From assembly GCA_028696435.1 (NCBI GenBank), contig JAQVHC010000074.1:1-6135 (forward strand): DNA of 6,135 nucleotides, in the 5' to 3' direction. Below, in pieces: positions 5,560 to 6,135 of the stretch (positions are counted from its first letter, which is position 1; each line of letters opens with the position of its first letter). The notes under the pieces were generated by a model. That model saw nothing but the letters and a program-made list of their open reading frames with translations, was not told the DNA's origin and ran no database searches. The stretch comes from Actinomycetota bacterium. Its GTDB lineage: Bacteria > Actinomycetota > Humimicrobiia > Humimicrobiales > Humimicrobiaceae. The position numbers were made by a program, and so were the translations under genes.

Positions 5560-6135
5560 CTAATGACACACTAAAGGCCATGCTGCTATATATGCCTGAC
5601 CAAGTGAAATCCCTCCATCGTTAACAGGAACTTTAAAATTTGAGTATACCTTAAAACCGTTCTTTTTCAATATATTAAAACATTTACTGATAAGATAATT
5701 ATTCTGGAAAACTCCGCCACTCAGAGCAACTTTATTAATACCAGAAGATTCTTTTATAAGAAGGCATACTTTTAATACTATATCAACAAGTGAGTTATGA
5801 AATTTTGATGAAATTATATTTGCAGGAACGTTATTGAGTAAATCATTAAATATCTGGCTAAAAATATAATAATCATCTATTTCATACTGACTTGCATTGT
5901 TGTCCCTCTTATTATTCAGGTTATTATTGTGTTTATCATTAGTATAAGTACTGTCCGGCTCGTTATCATTGTTAATAATTTTAATTTTATAACTGCTATC
6001 ATTATTATAATCGGTTATCATTTCAAGATTGACAGCAGCTTCTCCTTCATAGGTTGAAATGTGTGTGCAATTAATAAGTGAACTTACTGCATCAAAAAAT
6101 CTTCCCATGCTCGTGGTAATGGGGCTGTTGAATCC
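5560..6135 (-). CDS. hypF: carbamoyltransferase HypF, C-terminal part (5' end beyond the window)
   Basis: HypF converts carbamoyl phosphate to a carbamoyl-adenylate and transfers the carbamoyl group to HypE. Only the last 191 residues of a protein usually about 750 long are seen. The frame is open to the right edge: GFNSPITTSMGRFFDAVSS is the continuous family motif, so the ATG at 6108 is an internal methionine and not the start. Kae1-like domain signatures are the MGRFFDAVSSL region, YEGEAAVNLE, SKFHNSL (FHN near residues 112-114 of the visible part), ALSGGVFQNN (about 137-146) and VPVNDGGISLGQA (about 169-181). Between YEGEAAVNLE and the FHN region lies an unusual Asn/Asp/Lys-rich stretch (about residues 42-85 of the visible part, 5881-6012). 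It reads as an inserted flexible linker and leaves the catalytic motifs intact. The gene ends in TAG, 17 bp before hypC. HypF is clear; the acylphosphatase, zinc-finger and YrdC-like domains are outside the window. Confidence 0.95.
   Translation of the reverse strand, partial: GFNSPITTSMGRFFDAVSSLINCTHISTYEGEAAVNLEMITDYNNDSSYKIKIINNDNEPDSTYTNDKHNNNLNNKRDNNASQYEIDDYYIFSQIFNDLLNNVPANIISSKFHNSLVDIVLKVCLLIKESSGINKVALSGGVFQNNYLISKCFNILKKNGFKVYSNFKVPVNDGGISLGQAYIAAWPLVCH

Noticed and set aside
5141..5563. 140-codon open frame on the + strand across hypD, hypC and the hypF end
   Set aside because: It runs antisense through three recognised genes. Its hydrophobic Phe/Tyr-rich tail comes from complemented Lys/Asn codons and is not evidence of a membrane protein.
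5560..6108. A complete 182-residue gene starting at the ATG at 6108
   Set aside because: The frame continues without a stop to the window edge and the extra residues (GFNSPITTS) are the conserved HypF sequence, so this is the 3' part of a larger gene and not a separate short gene.

Overview
This window is one [NiFe]-hydrogenase locus: the 3' end of a structural operon on the + strand, a maturation endopeptidase gene on the + strand, and a convergent maturation (hyp) operon on the - strand. The DNA is clearly AT-rich. It favours AGA for Arg and ATA/ATT for Ile, has good GGAGG-type ribosome-binding sites at several starts, and has tight gene spacing. This suggests a low-GC anaerobic bacterium, for example a fermentative Firmicute-like lineage or an uncultured anaerobic phylum. 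The sequence alone does not fix the taxon.

Left part (1-2178, + strand): the last 31 codons of a gamma-type, PyrK-like flavin/[2Fe-2S] electron-transfer subunit, then a 251-residue small (delta) subunit with cysteines for three [4Fe-4S] clusters, then a 433-residue large (alpha) subunit with both CxxC nickel-binding motifs. No Tat signal is present. The gamma-delta-alpha order and the 12 cluster cysteines of the small subunit indicate a cytoplasmic group 3b (NAD(P)-linked, sulfhydrogenase-type) enzyme. The beta subunit expected upstream lies outside the window.

Middle (2179-3123): a 323-bp AT-rich gap with a 21-bp-phased direct repeat and an AT-rich palindrome. It is followed by a hydrogenase maturation endopeptidase (2502-2969), which should trim the C-terminal tail of the large subunit. 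A perfect 17-bp tandem duplication straddles the endopeptidase stop codon. The 154-bp convergent gap that follows holds short direct repeats but no clear intrinsic terminator.

Right part (3124-6135, - strand, read right to left): hypF (3' part only, open at the right edge), hypC, hypD and hypE. Together these proteins make and deliver the Fe(CN)2CO moiety. HypF and HypE make the cyanide ligands from carbamoyl phosphate, and the HypC-HypD complex assembles and carries the iron centre to the large subunit. The endopeptidase then cleaves the tail after nickel insertion. hypA and hypB, for nickel insertion, are not in the window.

Overall this is a recognisable, largely conventional hydrogenase plus maturation cluster. 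I see no convincing undescribed system. The unusual points are local: an Asn/Asp-rich insertion in HypF, a polar N-terminal extension on HypE, start-site ambiguity in HypD, the stop-codon duplication, and the repeat-bearing gap before the endopeptidase.
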